Origin: Kribbella sp. VKM Ac-2569
Lineage (GTDB): Bacteria > Actinomycetota > Actinomycetes > Propionibacteriales > Kribbellaceae
NCBI RefSeq assembly: GCF_004216905.1
Contig: NZ_SGXJ01000008.1
Span: 166,211-230,210 of the forward strand
DNA length: 64,000 nt
Reading direction: 5' to 3'
Part shown: positions 9,596 through 17,516 of the stretch, piece by piece
Position numbering within the stretch: the stretch's first letter is position 1
Layout of the letters: every line of letters starts with the position of its first letter
The notes under the pieces: generated by a model
What the model saw: the letters and a program-made list of their open reading frames with translations, nothing else
Databases searched by the model: none
Told to the model about the DNA's origin: nothing
Program-made: the position numbers and the translations under genes

Positions 9596-9814
9596 ATGCC
9601 CGAGGCCACTGACAAGCTGTCTGCCACCGCGGTCGATCCCCGCGTGTTGCTTGCGGAGTGGGCGAACGAGAACGACGAGTGGGTCCGCGCCATCGTTGCC
9701 GAGGTGGTTTCCTCCGGGCGCACGACCGTCGGTAGAGGCGCCCCCGCGGCGTCGCCCGGTTGGTCCGCAGACCAAACTCCATGTTCTCCTGAGCGGTTAG
9801 GAACCGGTCGTTAA
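9596..9814 (+). CDS. small ORF or gene remnant after the hsd operon, 72 aa
   Basis: ATG 9596 opens MPEATDKLSATAVDPRVLLAEWANENDEWVRAIVAEVV. This looks like a genuine, conserved-type N-terminus (charged helix with WANENDEWVR), but the rest turns into low-quality sequence and runs 18 bases into the end of the convergent helicase gene. The simplest reading is the 5' stub of a larger gene lost when the island was rearranged. The family is not identified with confidence. Confidence 0.4.
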   Translation: MPEATDKLSATAVDPRVLLAEWANENDEWVRAIVAEVVSSGRTTVGRGAPAASPGWSADQTPCSPERLGTGR

Positions 9815-11650
9815 GGTGAGATCTTCGGCCGTGATGGTTGCGTCTGTCCCGGGGAGCCCGGATGTGCGCAGCGCCTCAAGCGCTTTGGGAACGTCGCGGG
9901 CGTACAGCGCGATGGCCAGTTCCTCAGTGGCGCGCGAGGCACAAACGTACAGGAGCCTGCGAGTTCGATCGACCACGGATTCCTTGCCTTCGGCCGTGCT
10001 CTTCTTTTCAGCTGGTGAAGGAGGCCTGATGCCGAAGAGCCGGTCGTAGGAGAACTGACGGTGCTTGCCTTCGTCGTCGTCCAGCACGACGAGCACGCGC
10101 GGGAACTCGGCGCCCTTGACACCCTGCTGCGTTGCGTACGGCGAGTCCGTGGCGAGGTACCGCTGGTACCCGAAGAGTTCTAGGAGATCGCCATCGAGGA
10201 ATCGATCGCGCAGGTCGGGGTCATCATCAGATGCATCTCCGGACAGGAAGGCGGCTAGACGATCGTCGACAGTGATCAGTCCGTCGTCGGCCGCCAGTTG
10301 GATGGCCTTGCCGATCGATCCCGGGCCACCTTTCTCAAAGATGTCCCGCAGCTCCTTCACGGCCTTCGCCAGGCGGTCCAGCGTGGGCCGCGTCATCTCC
10401 GCCGTCAAGGTCTCAGGCTGCAGTAGCGGACTACTGTCCCGCAGCAGTGACATTACTAGACCGGAGTTGTTGTCCGCCTCGACGATCGGCACAAGAGTTT
10501 CGATGAACGGGGTCAGGGGCCAGGCCCGCCCCTCGTCGAATGCGTCGCTGAGGCGGTGCGAATTCCGGAACATGTCGAACAGTTCCTCGAAGTGCAGGCG
10601 TCGCGCCGCCATTCGGTGCGTGATGACCAGCACTTTGGCGTCCTCCGAGCCGTCGACGTGCCTCCAGCCACCTGACTTCGATTGTTCGGCGAGGTGATCG
10701 AGCGCGCGGTCAAGCAGTGGAAGCCGCCGCTCATCGTCCGCCGGGAAGACGAAGTACGCCACGTTCCCATCACGCCATTCCGTCGGCTTCAGGCCCGTCT
10801 GCTGCTGCAGATTGTCGTTCGGAGCCTCGGCACGGATCGCATTGATAACCTCGAGGACGCGCCTAGGCGAACGGTAGTTCTCCGGCTTGGGCACGCGCTG
10901 GAGCCCTTCCTGCAGTTCGATGCTGCCAGCCCCTTGGACATAGATCTTCTGCATCGGATCGCCGAAGAACCCGAGCTGGAATGGCTCTTGGGTGCTGGCC
11001 ACGTGCAGCAGGCCTGTTACGACACTCGCGAGGGTGTCCTGACTCTCGTCCACCAGAACAACCGGGAACCTGCGGGCCAGCAGCTTGGCCAGCAGCGGTC
11101 GCTCCTCGATCAGCGGCGGCACCATGCGAATGATGTCGTCATGGCCGACGATTCCTTCGCCGTATCGCGGGGCCACGTGGTAGTCGAACGACTGGATGGC
11201 GGAGATGCTCGGCAGCTCGGCGCGACGGCGTTCCACTCGGGCCGCGAGTTCATCGTGTCGGGATCTCGCTCTGCTGGCTTCGTCCTCCAGTTCAGCCAAT
11301 CGCTCTTCTGCCCGCTGCTGCACCCAGGCGCGGACGTCTTGCTGGAAAGGCTTGATGACGCTCCACAGGAAGCTATGGATGGTCGAGACATGGATCGCGC
11401 GGTCCCGCCGCAGTTCGTCGGCGATCTCGTCCGCCGCGATCTCCGTATAGGTGATGCAGGCAACCTTCTGGCCCCGTGCCCGCATCTCGGGGCCGCGGGT
11501 CTTGATTACGTGGTCCAGGGCCTTCACCAGCGAGGTGGTCTTGCCGGATCCGGCACCCGCGATCATGGTGAATACGGCCGGTCTGCGCTCATCGAGAATT
11601 CGCCGTACTGTGTTGTCGGCTTCTGTGTCACTCCTGGTCAGTCGGCTCAT
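9797..11650 (-). CDS. UvrD/PcrA-like SF1 helicase, partner of the OLD nuclease (Gabija GajB-like)
   Basis: An SF1A helicase of about 617 residues. Motif I GAGSGKTT lies at about 32-39, motif II VDESQDT at about 202, the NYRSP motif at about 258, motif V-like GVKGAEFP at about 513 and motif VI LLYVCASRA at about 568. The start was set at ATG 11650 (MSRLTRSDTEADN) because the longer reading runs through the partner's coding region. The gene overlaps the upstream OLD gene by 23 bases, so the two are coupled. A class 2 OLD nuclease next to a UvrD-like helicase is the composition of the Gabija anti-phage system (GajA/GajB). GajB relatives are nearer 500 residues, so this one is large. No catalytic motif is missing. 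Confidence 0.8.
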   Translation of the reverse strand: MSRLTRSDTEADNTVRRILDERRPAVFTMIAGAGSGKTTSLVKALDHVIKTRGPEMRARGQKVACITYTEIAADEIADELRRDRAIHVSTIHSFLWSVIKPFQQDVRAWVQQRAEERLAELEDEASRARSRHDELAARVERRRAELPSISAIQSFDYHVAPRYGEGIVGHDDIIRMVPPLIEERPLLAKLLARRFPVVLVDESQDTLASVVTGLLHVASTQEPFQLGFFGDPMQKIYVQGAGSIELQEGLQRVPKPENYRSPRRVLEVINAIRAEAPNDNLQQQTGLKPTEWRDGNVAYFVFPADDERRLPLLDRALDHLAEQSKSGGWRHVDGSEDAKVLVITHRMAARRLHFEELFDMFRNSHRLSDAFDEGRAWPLTPFIETLVPIVEADNNSGLVMSLLRDSSPLLQPETLTAEMTRPTLDRLAKAVKELRDIFEKGGPGSIGKAIQLAADDGLITVDDRLAAFLSGDASDDDPDLRDRFLDGDLLELFGYQRYLATDSPYATQQGVKGAEFPRVLVVLDDDEGKHRQFSYDRLFGIRPPSPAEKKSTAEGKESVVDRTRRLLYVCASRATEELAIALYARDVPKALEALRTSGLPGTDATITAEDLTLTTGS

Positions 11651-13859
11651 CCGGTGCCACCTCCCCGGCGACCGTTGGCTCTGTGTCCAGCTTGCGCAGT
11701 CCGGTTTCCAGCCAATCGAGGCCGTCGCGGATGTACTGCGGGCAGGTCCAGGCGGCATCCGTTTCCATCAAAGTCAGGGCGAAGCGGGTCTTATCGAAGG
11801 TGCGCACTGTGTCGTGAATGTCTTTGAAGATGTTCTGCAGGCCCTTGGCGCGGATATGGTCGTCAACGCGCAAGTCGAAGTCCGGCCCGTCGTCGGCCTG
11901 CGTTAGCGCAAGGTTCTCGAAGGCGAAAGCCTCCTCAAACGTCCGGCCGGCGATCTGCGTCGTCTCACCGTTCCACTCCACCGTTGTGGCTGTCTGGTAG
12001 GCCACTCGAACGGCCGCGCCCGCGGGTCCGCCGTCTGACTCCTTCTTGTCTGGCCCCGCGGCCAGCAGTTCGTCGACGCGCTGAATTTTCGGCAGCCAGT
12101 CGCGCAGGACCGGGTTGCCGGTCAATGCATCGTCGACGTTGGCCAGGCAGTGTTCGCCGTTCAGCTTCGGGCCCTTGATGCTGTCCAGGTCGCTGATGAT
12201 CAGGCAGCGCAGACCGAGGAATTCGATGAGTTCCTTGAACTTGTGCGCGAACGCTCCACCGACCTCAAGGATGCTGAGGTGCGATGCCTCGAGCTCCGGT
12301 CGGAACTTCTTGATCATCAGCGGAAGAAGCAGGCGTTCCACGTTGCCCTCGACCAGGATCACGGCGTCGGCGAAGAACAGATCGCAGTGCGTCAACTTGA
12401 TGTACTTCCGAAGGAACTCGCGGACCTCACTCCTGGTCTTGTCGGCGAAGACAGATAAATCCTTGATGTCGCTGTGGTGGTACGAATTCTTATCTGGCAC
12501 TCGTGCGAAGTACCGGATCGCGCTGAAGTCCTCGTACACGATGTGCGATGAGTGTGTTGTCAGCAGGAACTGTGTTCCCTCCGCGCCCTTTCCTTCGCTA
12601 AGGATTTCACGCAACTGACGGACGAACACCTGCTGCAACTGCGCGTGCAGATGTGACTCGGGCTCCTCGATCATGATGAGGTGTACAGGCGGCCGATCGC
12701 CATCGATGGCCTGCCAGTGATGGTGTGCGGCAAGCACTTCGATGACAATGTAGATGAGGTTCTTCAAGCCCAGCCCGTTGTATCGGTCTGGAAGCATGAT
12801 CGCGTCGCCGTTGCTGTCCGCGGCGACCCCGGGTACCGCGTAGTGGACGCGCGCCGCGTGGTTAAGCAGAACCTCAGTGCTCAGCTCCGCCCTGATCTTG
12901 AGCTCTGGGTCGGCGATGCCTGGATAACCCAGCTTGCGGAGTCGCTCGAGCGTCCCGGCGAACGTCGCCTCCAGGTGCTCGTTCAGCTGGACCTCCGAAT
13001 CGGCTAGGGCCTTGAGCGCGCCCGGAGCAGGTTCCATGGGTTCGAGGTTGCGTTTGTAGTAGCGGCTCAGGGTCTTCGACAGATCCTCGTCTCGGGCGCC
13101 GCCTTCGTCTGAGAAGTAGCGCTGCGCCCCCAGCAGATCCACTGCCAAGAGGGACTTCAGCACGTCTGAGCCCTTGGCCAGTCGGAGTGGGCGATAGTCC
13201 GGCAGCGGCTCAAGGTCCGCGTCCACTGAATTCTCGTCAAGCTTGTAGTAGGCGACGTGGTAATGGCTGGTGAGCGACTTCGTCAGAAAGTCGAATACGT
13301 CGCGCGGCCACTGCTCGACGCTGTCGGGCTCGTCACCCGCGTCAGCCTTGGTGGCGGGTTGCTCGACTCCAGCGGGCCGGCCGTCGGCAGGAGGGAGATC
13401 GAGCTGCTCCGCCGCTACCGCTGGGTCCGAGATGTGTCCGGTCTGCGGTTCAGCGGCGACTTCACGTTCGGCGAGATACGCGTCATACAACTCCTTCGGA
13501 TCCCGCGGCTCGTACGAGAGCCGCATGCCGACCAGACCTGCCGGATCCCAGCTGAGACCGGGGATCAGGTCGACGGCCCGATGAAGGTTCTGGTCGTCCA
13601 CACGGAACCAGAGGTCGAGCGTGATGGTCGGCAGCTGTTGGTCGCCGGACTGGTTGTAGGCGCGGAATGGCTGCCAGCATTCGGCAGCGAAGTCGTACAT
13701 GCTGAAATGCGTGCTCTTGGTGAAGCACTGGAACACGTGCATCGCCGAGGTCTTGCCGCTGTTGTTCGCGCCGACGAACACCGTCGTCGTTTCGTCGAGG
13801 TCAACTCTCGCACGTTTGAGCCGCCGGAAGTTCCTGACGACAAAGCTATGCAGATACAC
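11628..13859 (-). CDS. OLD-family ATP-dependent nuclease with TOPRIM domain (Gabija GajA-like)
   Basis: ABC-type ATPase joined to a TOPRIM nuclease. Walker A GANNSGKT lies at about 30-37, Walker B HLIMIEEPESHLH near 396 and the switch histidine in LTTHSSH shortly after. TOPRIM motifs follow: ILVEGNVE near 503 and the DLDS acidic pair near 560. Class 2 OLD proteins sit beside UvrD-type helicases, and GajA of Gabija is one of these. At about 743 residues this protein is longer than typical GajA, with an acidic Pro/Ala-rich insert around residues 150-195. Start GTG 13859 (VYLHSFVVRNFRRLK) is preferred over upstream ATGs because a GGGGGGAG ribosome binding site lies 4 bases before it. Confidence 0.82.
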   Translation of the reverse strand: MYLHSFVVRNFRRLKRARVDLDETTTVFVGANNSGKTSAMHVFQCFTKSTHFSMYDFAAECWQPFRAYNQSGDQQLPTITLDLWFRVDDQNLHRAVDLIPGLSWDPAGLVGMRLSYEPRDPKELYDAYLAEREVAAEPQTGHISDPAVAAEQLDLPPADGRPAGVEQPATKADAGDEPDSVEQWPRDVFDFLTKSLTSHYHVAYYKLDENSVDADLEPLPDYRPLRLAKGSDVLKSLLAVDLLGAQRYFSDEGGARDEDLSKTLSRYYKRNLEPMEPAPGALKALADSEVQLNEHLEATFAGTLERLRKLGYPGIADPELKIRAELSTEVLLNHAARVHYAVPGVAADSNGDAIMLPDRYNGLGLKNLIYIVIEVLAAHHHWQAIDGDRPPVHLIMIEEPESHLHAQLQQVFVRQLREILSEGKGAEGTQFLLTTHSSHIVYEDFSAIRYFARVPDKNSYHHSDIKDLSVFADKTRSEVREFLRKYIKLTHCDLFFADAVILVEGNVERLLLPLMIKKFRPELEASHLSILEVGGAFAHKFKELIEFLGLRCLIISDLDSIKGPKLNGEHCLANVDDALTGNPVLRDWLPKIQRVDELLAAGPDKKESDGGPAGAAVRVAYQTATTVEWNGETTQIAGRTFEEAFAFENLALTQADDGPDFDLRVDDHIRAKGLQNIFKDIHDTVRTFDKTRFALTLMETDAAWTCPQYIRDGLDWLETGLRKLDTEPTVAGEVAPDEPTDQE

Positions 13860-14110
13860 AAAACTCCCCCCGGACCCGCAGCTGCCATCCACCCCAGATG
13901 CAGTCTGCAGCTCCATATCTTCGGCGGGACGCACGCCCCGTCCTTGCTGCTGGTAGGCGCGGCCCAACGGGGAGTATTGCGCGATCACACTCCGTTGCCA
14001 AGTCCTGGCGACCGGTCAAATCGATCTGGACTGCGCCGGATCGACCCGAGGCTCACCGTCGTGTCAAGTGGACTGCTTGTGCGGGAACATCTGAGCGATG
14101 GGACATTGCC

Positions 14111-14734
14111 ATGACGGAAGGACACGGAGTGCGGCGTCAGCCGAGCAAGTACGACATCAATCTTCCCCGGCTCGACTCTCGGGTGCTCGAAACCAACAAG
14201 CGCAGGATTGTCGCCGGACGTCGGCAGGACGGTGTCGAACTGGCCGACCGCCATCGAGACCTTCGCATCGGTGATGCCTACCTCGTCAACGACGACAGTC
14301 AGGTCTCGCTGCAACGAGCAGTGCACACTTTGGCGGGGTACTTCAAGCGGGAGTTCAGGTACGACTACAACCAGTACCCGGTGGCGCGTGATGGGTTCGA
14401 TCCGCGGGAGGCTTGGTTGTGGGTCGCCGATGAGTACACCAACCTGCGGGCGGTCGGGGCCGCACTGTTCCATCAGGACCGCTTCAAAGCTCCTGCGGGG
14501 AGTGAACGCGACTGGCAGATGGCCTGGGTCCTGGAGTTTGTTTGGCTACACCCGTACGAGCGCGGTCAAGGGCTGCTGAGTGGCTCTTGGGAGGGCTGGC
14601 GGGCTAGACATCCCGGATTCGTGGTCGAACAACCGTGGTCGCCCGCAATGGAAGGCTTTCTGGAGCGACACCCACACGTGTACTACGACGGGAAGGCCAC
14701 GTCTGACATCCTTGCGAGGCTTCGCAGCAGATAG
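14111..14734 (+). CDS. GNAT-like acetyltransferase-fold protein, divergent from the OLD/helicase pair
   Basis: The 207-residue protein starts at ATG 14111. The C-terminal half contains VLEFVWLHPYERGQGLLSG, which fits the GNAT acetyl-CoA-binding motif (V-x-x-x-RGxGL), followed by a helical stretch. The N-terminal 100 residues match no family I know. It is transcribed away from the OLD/helicase operon, with a 251-base shared upstream region, and is the last gene before the attachment site. Acetyltransferase activity is inferred from the motif only. It could be a third component of the defence module, a toxin-like enzyme or an unrelated cargo gene. Confidence 0.5.
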   Translation: MTEGHGVRRQPSKYDINLPRLDSRVLETNKRRIVAGRRQDGVELADRHRDLRIGDAYLVNDDSQVSLQRAVHTLAGYFKREFRYDYNQYPVARDGFDPREAWLWVADEYTNLRAVGAALFHQDRFKAPAGSERDWQMAWVLEFVWLHPYERGQGLLSGSWEGWRARHPGFVVEQPWSPAMEGFLERHPHVYYDGKATSDILARLRSR

Positions 14735-14820
14735 TCAGCCGTCGGCAGGCACTCGTGGGACAACGCTGGAGGTCAGCCAGGATGAGCCCTGTGAGGAGGC
14801 AGCGTCCTGCGACCTCGCGT

Positions 14821-14839
14821 GGCCGGTTCGCAACCGGCC
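14821..14839 (+). terminator. perfect hairpin after the GNAT-like gene
   Basis: GGCCGGTT and AACCGGCC pair perfectly around a 3-base loop, 87 bases after the stop of the GNAT-like gene. There is no T tract, which is usual for actinobacterial terminators. Confidence 0.5.
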
Positions 14840-15002
14840 GGCGAGTCCATCCGGAGGGCCGCCCCGCCTTTACTCAGCACAATCAATAGAAGACGATGGC
14901 AATGTACATACAGGGATGCGAAGGCTGGCATTGTGAATCCGCAGGTCGCGGGTAGATTTGGTAATTGATGACAAACGATGAGCGCATTCTTGCCAGTTTC
15001 CG

Positions 15003-15034
15003 CGGGTTGTGGGTTCGAGTCCCACGGGGCCTAC
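15003..15034 (+). other. tRNA 3'-end-like sequence, candidate attR of the island
   Basis: GTGGG TTCGAGT CCCAC (15010-15026) is a complete tRNA T-arm with a canonical T-loop, followed by GGGGCCTA, which would be the 3' acceptor strand plus discriminator base. No D-arm or anticodon arm lies upstream, so this is the 3' part of a tRNA only. Integrases commonly target this segment and duplicate it at the far end of an inserted element. The intact tRNA should lie left of position 1. Gene content and composition change across this point. Confidence 0.65.
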
Positions 15035-15147
15035 AAATCCCCTGTATGAGTCCGGGTCATCCTTGACGGGTTGGCTCGGGCTCTTGCTTTACGCGGCTCC
15101 GGTAGATGCTTGACGGTGGCTTCGGTTGTTTCTTGACACTCGACTCA

Positions 15148-15333
15148 TGTTGCAGGAGCAGAAGTACCAGGCCGCGCCGATCCTCATCGCGAAGGCCACC
15201 GCAGCCCTCGGCGGCGCACTGCTAGCCGCCGCGGTGGGTTACCGGGCACTCGTCCTCCTGGTCGCGGCTGCGTGCGCTCTGGCGGGCGTTCTGCTGTTCG
15301 CCGTACGGCGGTTGCCTACTGGTATGCACGTCC
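15148..15333 (+). pseudogene. membrane-protein C-terminal fragment
   Basis: The frame reads MLQEQKYQAAPILIAKATAALGG and two hydrophobic segments (ALLAAAVGYRALVLLVAAACALAGVLLFAVRRL). This looks like the last two helices of a transporter. Beyond about 15,330 the frame loses coding character. No start region or upstream helices exist between the att-like site and here, so this is a remnant, possibly the host gene interrupted or trimmed near the island border. The MFS family is a guess. Confidence 0.4.
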
Positions 15334-15414
15334 CAGGCAATGCGGAGCGGCTGCTGCAAGGAGATCTGGGTGGTCGTCGCGGACCGGTGGCGCGACGGGT
15401 CCGAGACACCGGGC

Positions 15415-16584
15415 TCAGTGGGCGCGTTGGCCGTGGCGGTAGACGGCTCGGACATCGAGGAGTGCTGCGGGGTCTGTGAGGGGGTTGCCTGCGACGGCGA
15501 GGATGTCGGCGTCGTAGCCGGGGGCGAGGCGACCCTTGTGGTCGTCGATGCGGCAGAGCCGGGCGGGTAGTGAGGTGACGGCGCGGAGGGCGTCGAGGGT
15601 GGAGTTGCCGACGCGCTCGACCATCATTGTGACGGCGTGGGGGAGGATGTCGTGTGGTTTGGGTGGTCCGATTCCGGCGTCGGTGGTGCAGACGAGGGGT
15701 ATGCCAGCGACTCTGAGTCGTTGGAAGTGGTCGCTGAGTCCGGCGAGGCGCGCGGCGATGCGTGGTGGGGGTACGGTGCCGGGCCGGATGCCGAGCGTCA
15801 GAGACACTGTGATGCCGGCGGTGGCGATCGCTTCGACGAGGTCGGGTCGGTCCTCGATTCCGTCGGGGGTCATGAAGGTGCAGTGTTCGAGGGAGTCGAC
15901 TCCGGCGGCCACGGCGTTCGTGATGGCGTCTGCGGCGTGGGCGTGGGCGGTGACGGGCAGCCCGAGCCGGTGTGCTTCTTCGACTGCCGCGCGCAGTTCG
16001 GCGGTGCTGTATTGGGCCTGATGGGAGTGGGTGCCTGGCGTCAGTTCTCCGCCGCTGGCCATGATCTTGATGACGTCGACGCCGCGCTCGGCGTGGGTAC
16101 GCACCGCGGCGCGAACGCCCGCGACGCCGTCGGCCTGCCCGCCAAGGAACCAGCAATGTCCCCCGGTGATGGTGATGGGCGGCCCGGCGGCCAGGACCTG
16201 CGGGCCCGAGGCGGGGTCAGCGGCGTACTCCGTGCGGAGCCGCAGGGCCAGATAGTCGCGGTCACCAAGGTCCCGCACGGTGGTGACACCGGCGGCGAGA
16301 GCGGTGCGAGCAGCCTTGCGCATCCCGGCCAGTAGCTCGTCGTCGCTGGCTGTGGTGAGGCGATCGACCGGATCGGCGCTGGCGTCGAAGCCCAGGTGCA
16401 GGTGGGCGTCGATGAGACCGGGCAACAGTGTCACGTCGCCGAGTTCGACGACCTCGGCCCGATCGGGCGTGCCTCCTCCGCTGCGTACGGCGAGAATACG
16501 GCCCTCCGCGACGAGCACGGTGGCATCGCTGATCAAAGCCGCGTTGTGCCCGTCGAAGAGCCGGGCCGCCCTGAGCGCAAGCAT
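15415..16584 (-). CDS. imidazolonepropionase-like amidohydrolase
   Basis: A metal-dependent amidohydrolase of 389 residues, probably cytosolic. Motifs in order: HLH in LIDAHLHLGFD (metal ligands), KIMASGGE (the lysine that bridges the metals), TAHAHAAD and SLEHCTF (histidine ligands) and CTTDAG (catalytic Asp). This set matches the imidazolonepropionase-related/Xaa-Pro dipeptidase-type subgroup; the true substrate cannot be told from sequence. ATG 16584 is chosen because GGAAGG lies at the right distance upstream; an ATG at 16593 abuts that same site. The gene is flanked by decayed fragments on both sides and appears to be transcribed alone. Confidence 0.85.
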   Translation of the reverse strand: MLALRAARLFDGHNAALISDATVLVAEGRILAVRSGGGTPDRAEVVELGDVTLLPGLIDAHLHLGFDASADPVDRLTTASDDELLAGMRKAARTALAAGVTTVRDLGDRDYLALRLRTEYAADPASGPQVLAAGPPITITGGHCWFLGGQADGVAGVRAAVRTHAERGVDVIKIMASGGELTPGTHSHQAQYSTAELRAAVEEAHRLGLPVTAHAHAADAITNAVAAGVDSLEHCTFMTPDGIEDRPDLVEAIATAGITVSLTLGIRPGTVPPPRIAARLAGLSDHFQRLRVAGIPLVCTTDAGIGPPKPHDILPHAVTMMVERVGNSTLDALRAVTSLPARLCRIDDHKGRLAPGYDADILAVAGNPLTDPAALLDVRAVYRHGQRAH

Positions 16585-16631
16585 GGCGGGCATCCTTCCG
16601 TGGAGTCCGATCGAGTTGTCCGTGCTGGCGG

Positions 16632-16740
16632 TCAGGCCTGTGGTGCCTGTGCCGGACGGGCGGCCCAGGCGAGGGCCAGGCCGGCGAGGAGCGCGCCTGG
16701 GGGCGGCATGAGCAGCAGCGAGGCCAGGTCATCACCGTAC
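16632..16740 (-). pseudogene. C-terminal scrap of a membrane protein
   Basis: The minus strand reads LASLLLMPPPGALLAGLALAWAARP and then stops at 16632-16634. This is a typical final transmembrane helix and tail of a transporter. Its coding sequence is cut off at about 16,740, where an unrelated fragment in the opposite orientation begins, so only the end of the gene survives. Confidence 0.4.
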
Positions 16741-16864
16741 TCCGGTCCGTCGCGGCGGCATCGTCACCTCCGGCCGCGAAGGCAAGACCGTCCTCTACCG
16801 AGCCGATCGCGACGGCGCGGCCACGGCACCGTCCGACCTCCAGGCCTACCTGAAAAACCTGCTG
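16740..16864 (+). pseudogene. C-terminal scrap of an ArsR/MarR-like winged-helix regulator
   Basis: The plus strand reads GIVTSGREGKTVLYRADRDG, the wing and following strand of an ArsR-type HTH (compare GLV-x-RR-x-G-R-x-V-x-YR), then DLQAYLKNLLLTS. There is no start or recognition helix upstream. It abuts the membrane-protein scrap tail to head, which marks a deletion or recombination scar. Confidence 0.4.
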
Positions 16865-16870
16865 CTGACC

Positions 16871-17383
16871 TCAGCCCAGCGCGAGCTGCTCGCGGTGGAA
16901 GTCGTAGTGCTGGGTCGGGAAGTGATAGACGTCAGCCAGCGTCATGTAGTCCTTGAAGAACGGATCCCATCGGGTCGGGTAGTGCATGCCCCGTGCCAGG
17001 TCTGCATCGGTTTCGGCGTCGAGCCGTCGGTGAAGCTTGTCGACGACGTGGTCGAACATCACGACCATGCGAGCCGGGCTGACTGTGCGGCCGGCGGCGT
17101 ACGAACCGAGGAAGTTGATCTCATCGAACGGTCGGGTTCCTGCATTCAGCAATCGCGCGTATGTGCGACTTGCTCCGCGGGGCAGCCGACCGAAGACACG
17201 AACCAGCCGAAGCAGCGCGCGGATGATCAAGTAGCCCAGCAGCATGTGAAACAGCAGTTGGCGGTTGTTCCACCGCGTGCCGTTCGACGGCCTCCGCAGT
17301 ACCTCGTCATCCGCCGACTCGACCAGGCGGCGGAAATCGGCACGAACCCGCTCGAGTTCCTCGTGCACCGACGTCCTGTCCAT
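16871..17383 (-). CDS. DinB-family protein
   Basis: 170 residues with the DinB/YfiT four-helix fold pattern. A histidine in WNNRQLLFHMLLGY comes near residue 47 and a closing HYDFHREQL (H-x3-H) near the C-terminus; these would form the metal triad. Actinobacterial members are thought to be thiol (mycothiol)-dependent transferases or detoxifying enzymes. No substrate can be inferred. It is divergent from the tandem UvrA gene, with a 133-base gap between starts that would hold both promoters; no clear motif is visible there. Confidence 0.75.
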   Translation of the reverse strand: MDRTSVHEELERVRADFRRLVESADDEVLRRPSNGTRWNNRQLLFHMLLGYLIIRALLRLVRVFGRLPRGASRTYARLLNAGTRPFDEINFLGSYAAGRTVSPARMVVMFDHVVDKLHRRLDAETDADLARGMHYPTRWDPFFKDYMTLADVYHFPTQHYDFHREQLALG

Positions 17384-17516
17384 GGCTCCATGGTGTGCTG
17401 TGGAACCTCTGCAGCGCCATGATCAGATCGGCTGCCTGGTGTTCGCGCCGGTCGACGCGGGGGACGTGAGGCGCCGGGGCGCGGGTCCGGCGGCGGGGCC
17501 CTGCGAGGATGGTGGG

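Noticed and set aside
10682..11827. 381-residue plus-strand frame
   Set aside because: It is antisense to the helicase with all its SF1 motifs; no family pattern of its own.
15003..15034. a complete tRNA gene
   Set aside because: Only the T-arm and the 3' acceptor strand are present; no D-arm, anticodon arm or 5' acceptor strand pairs with it.
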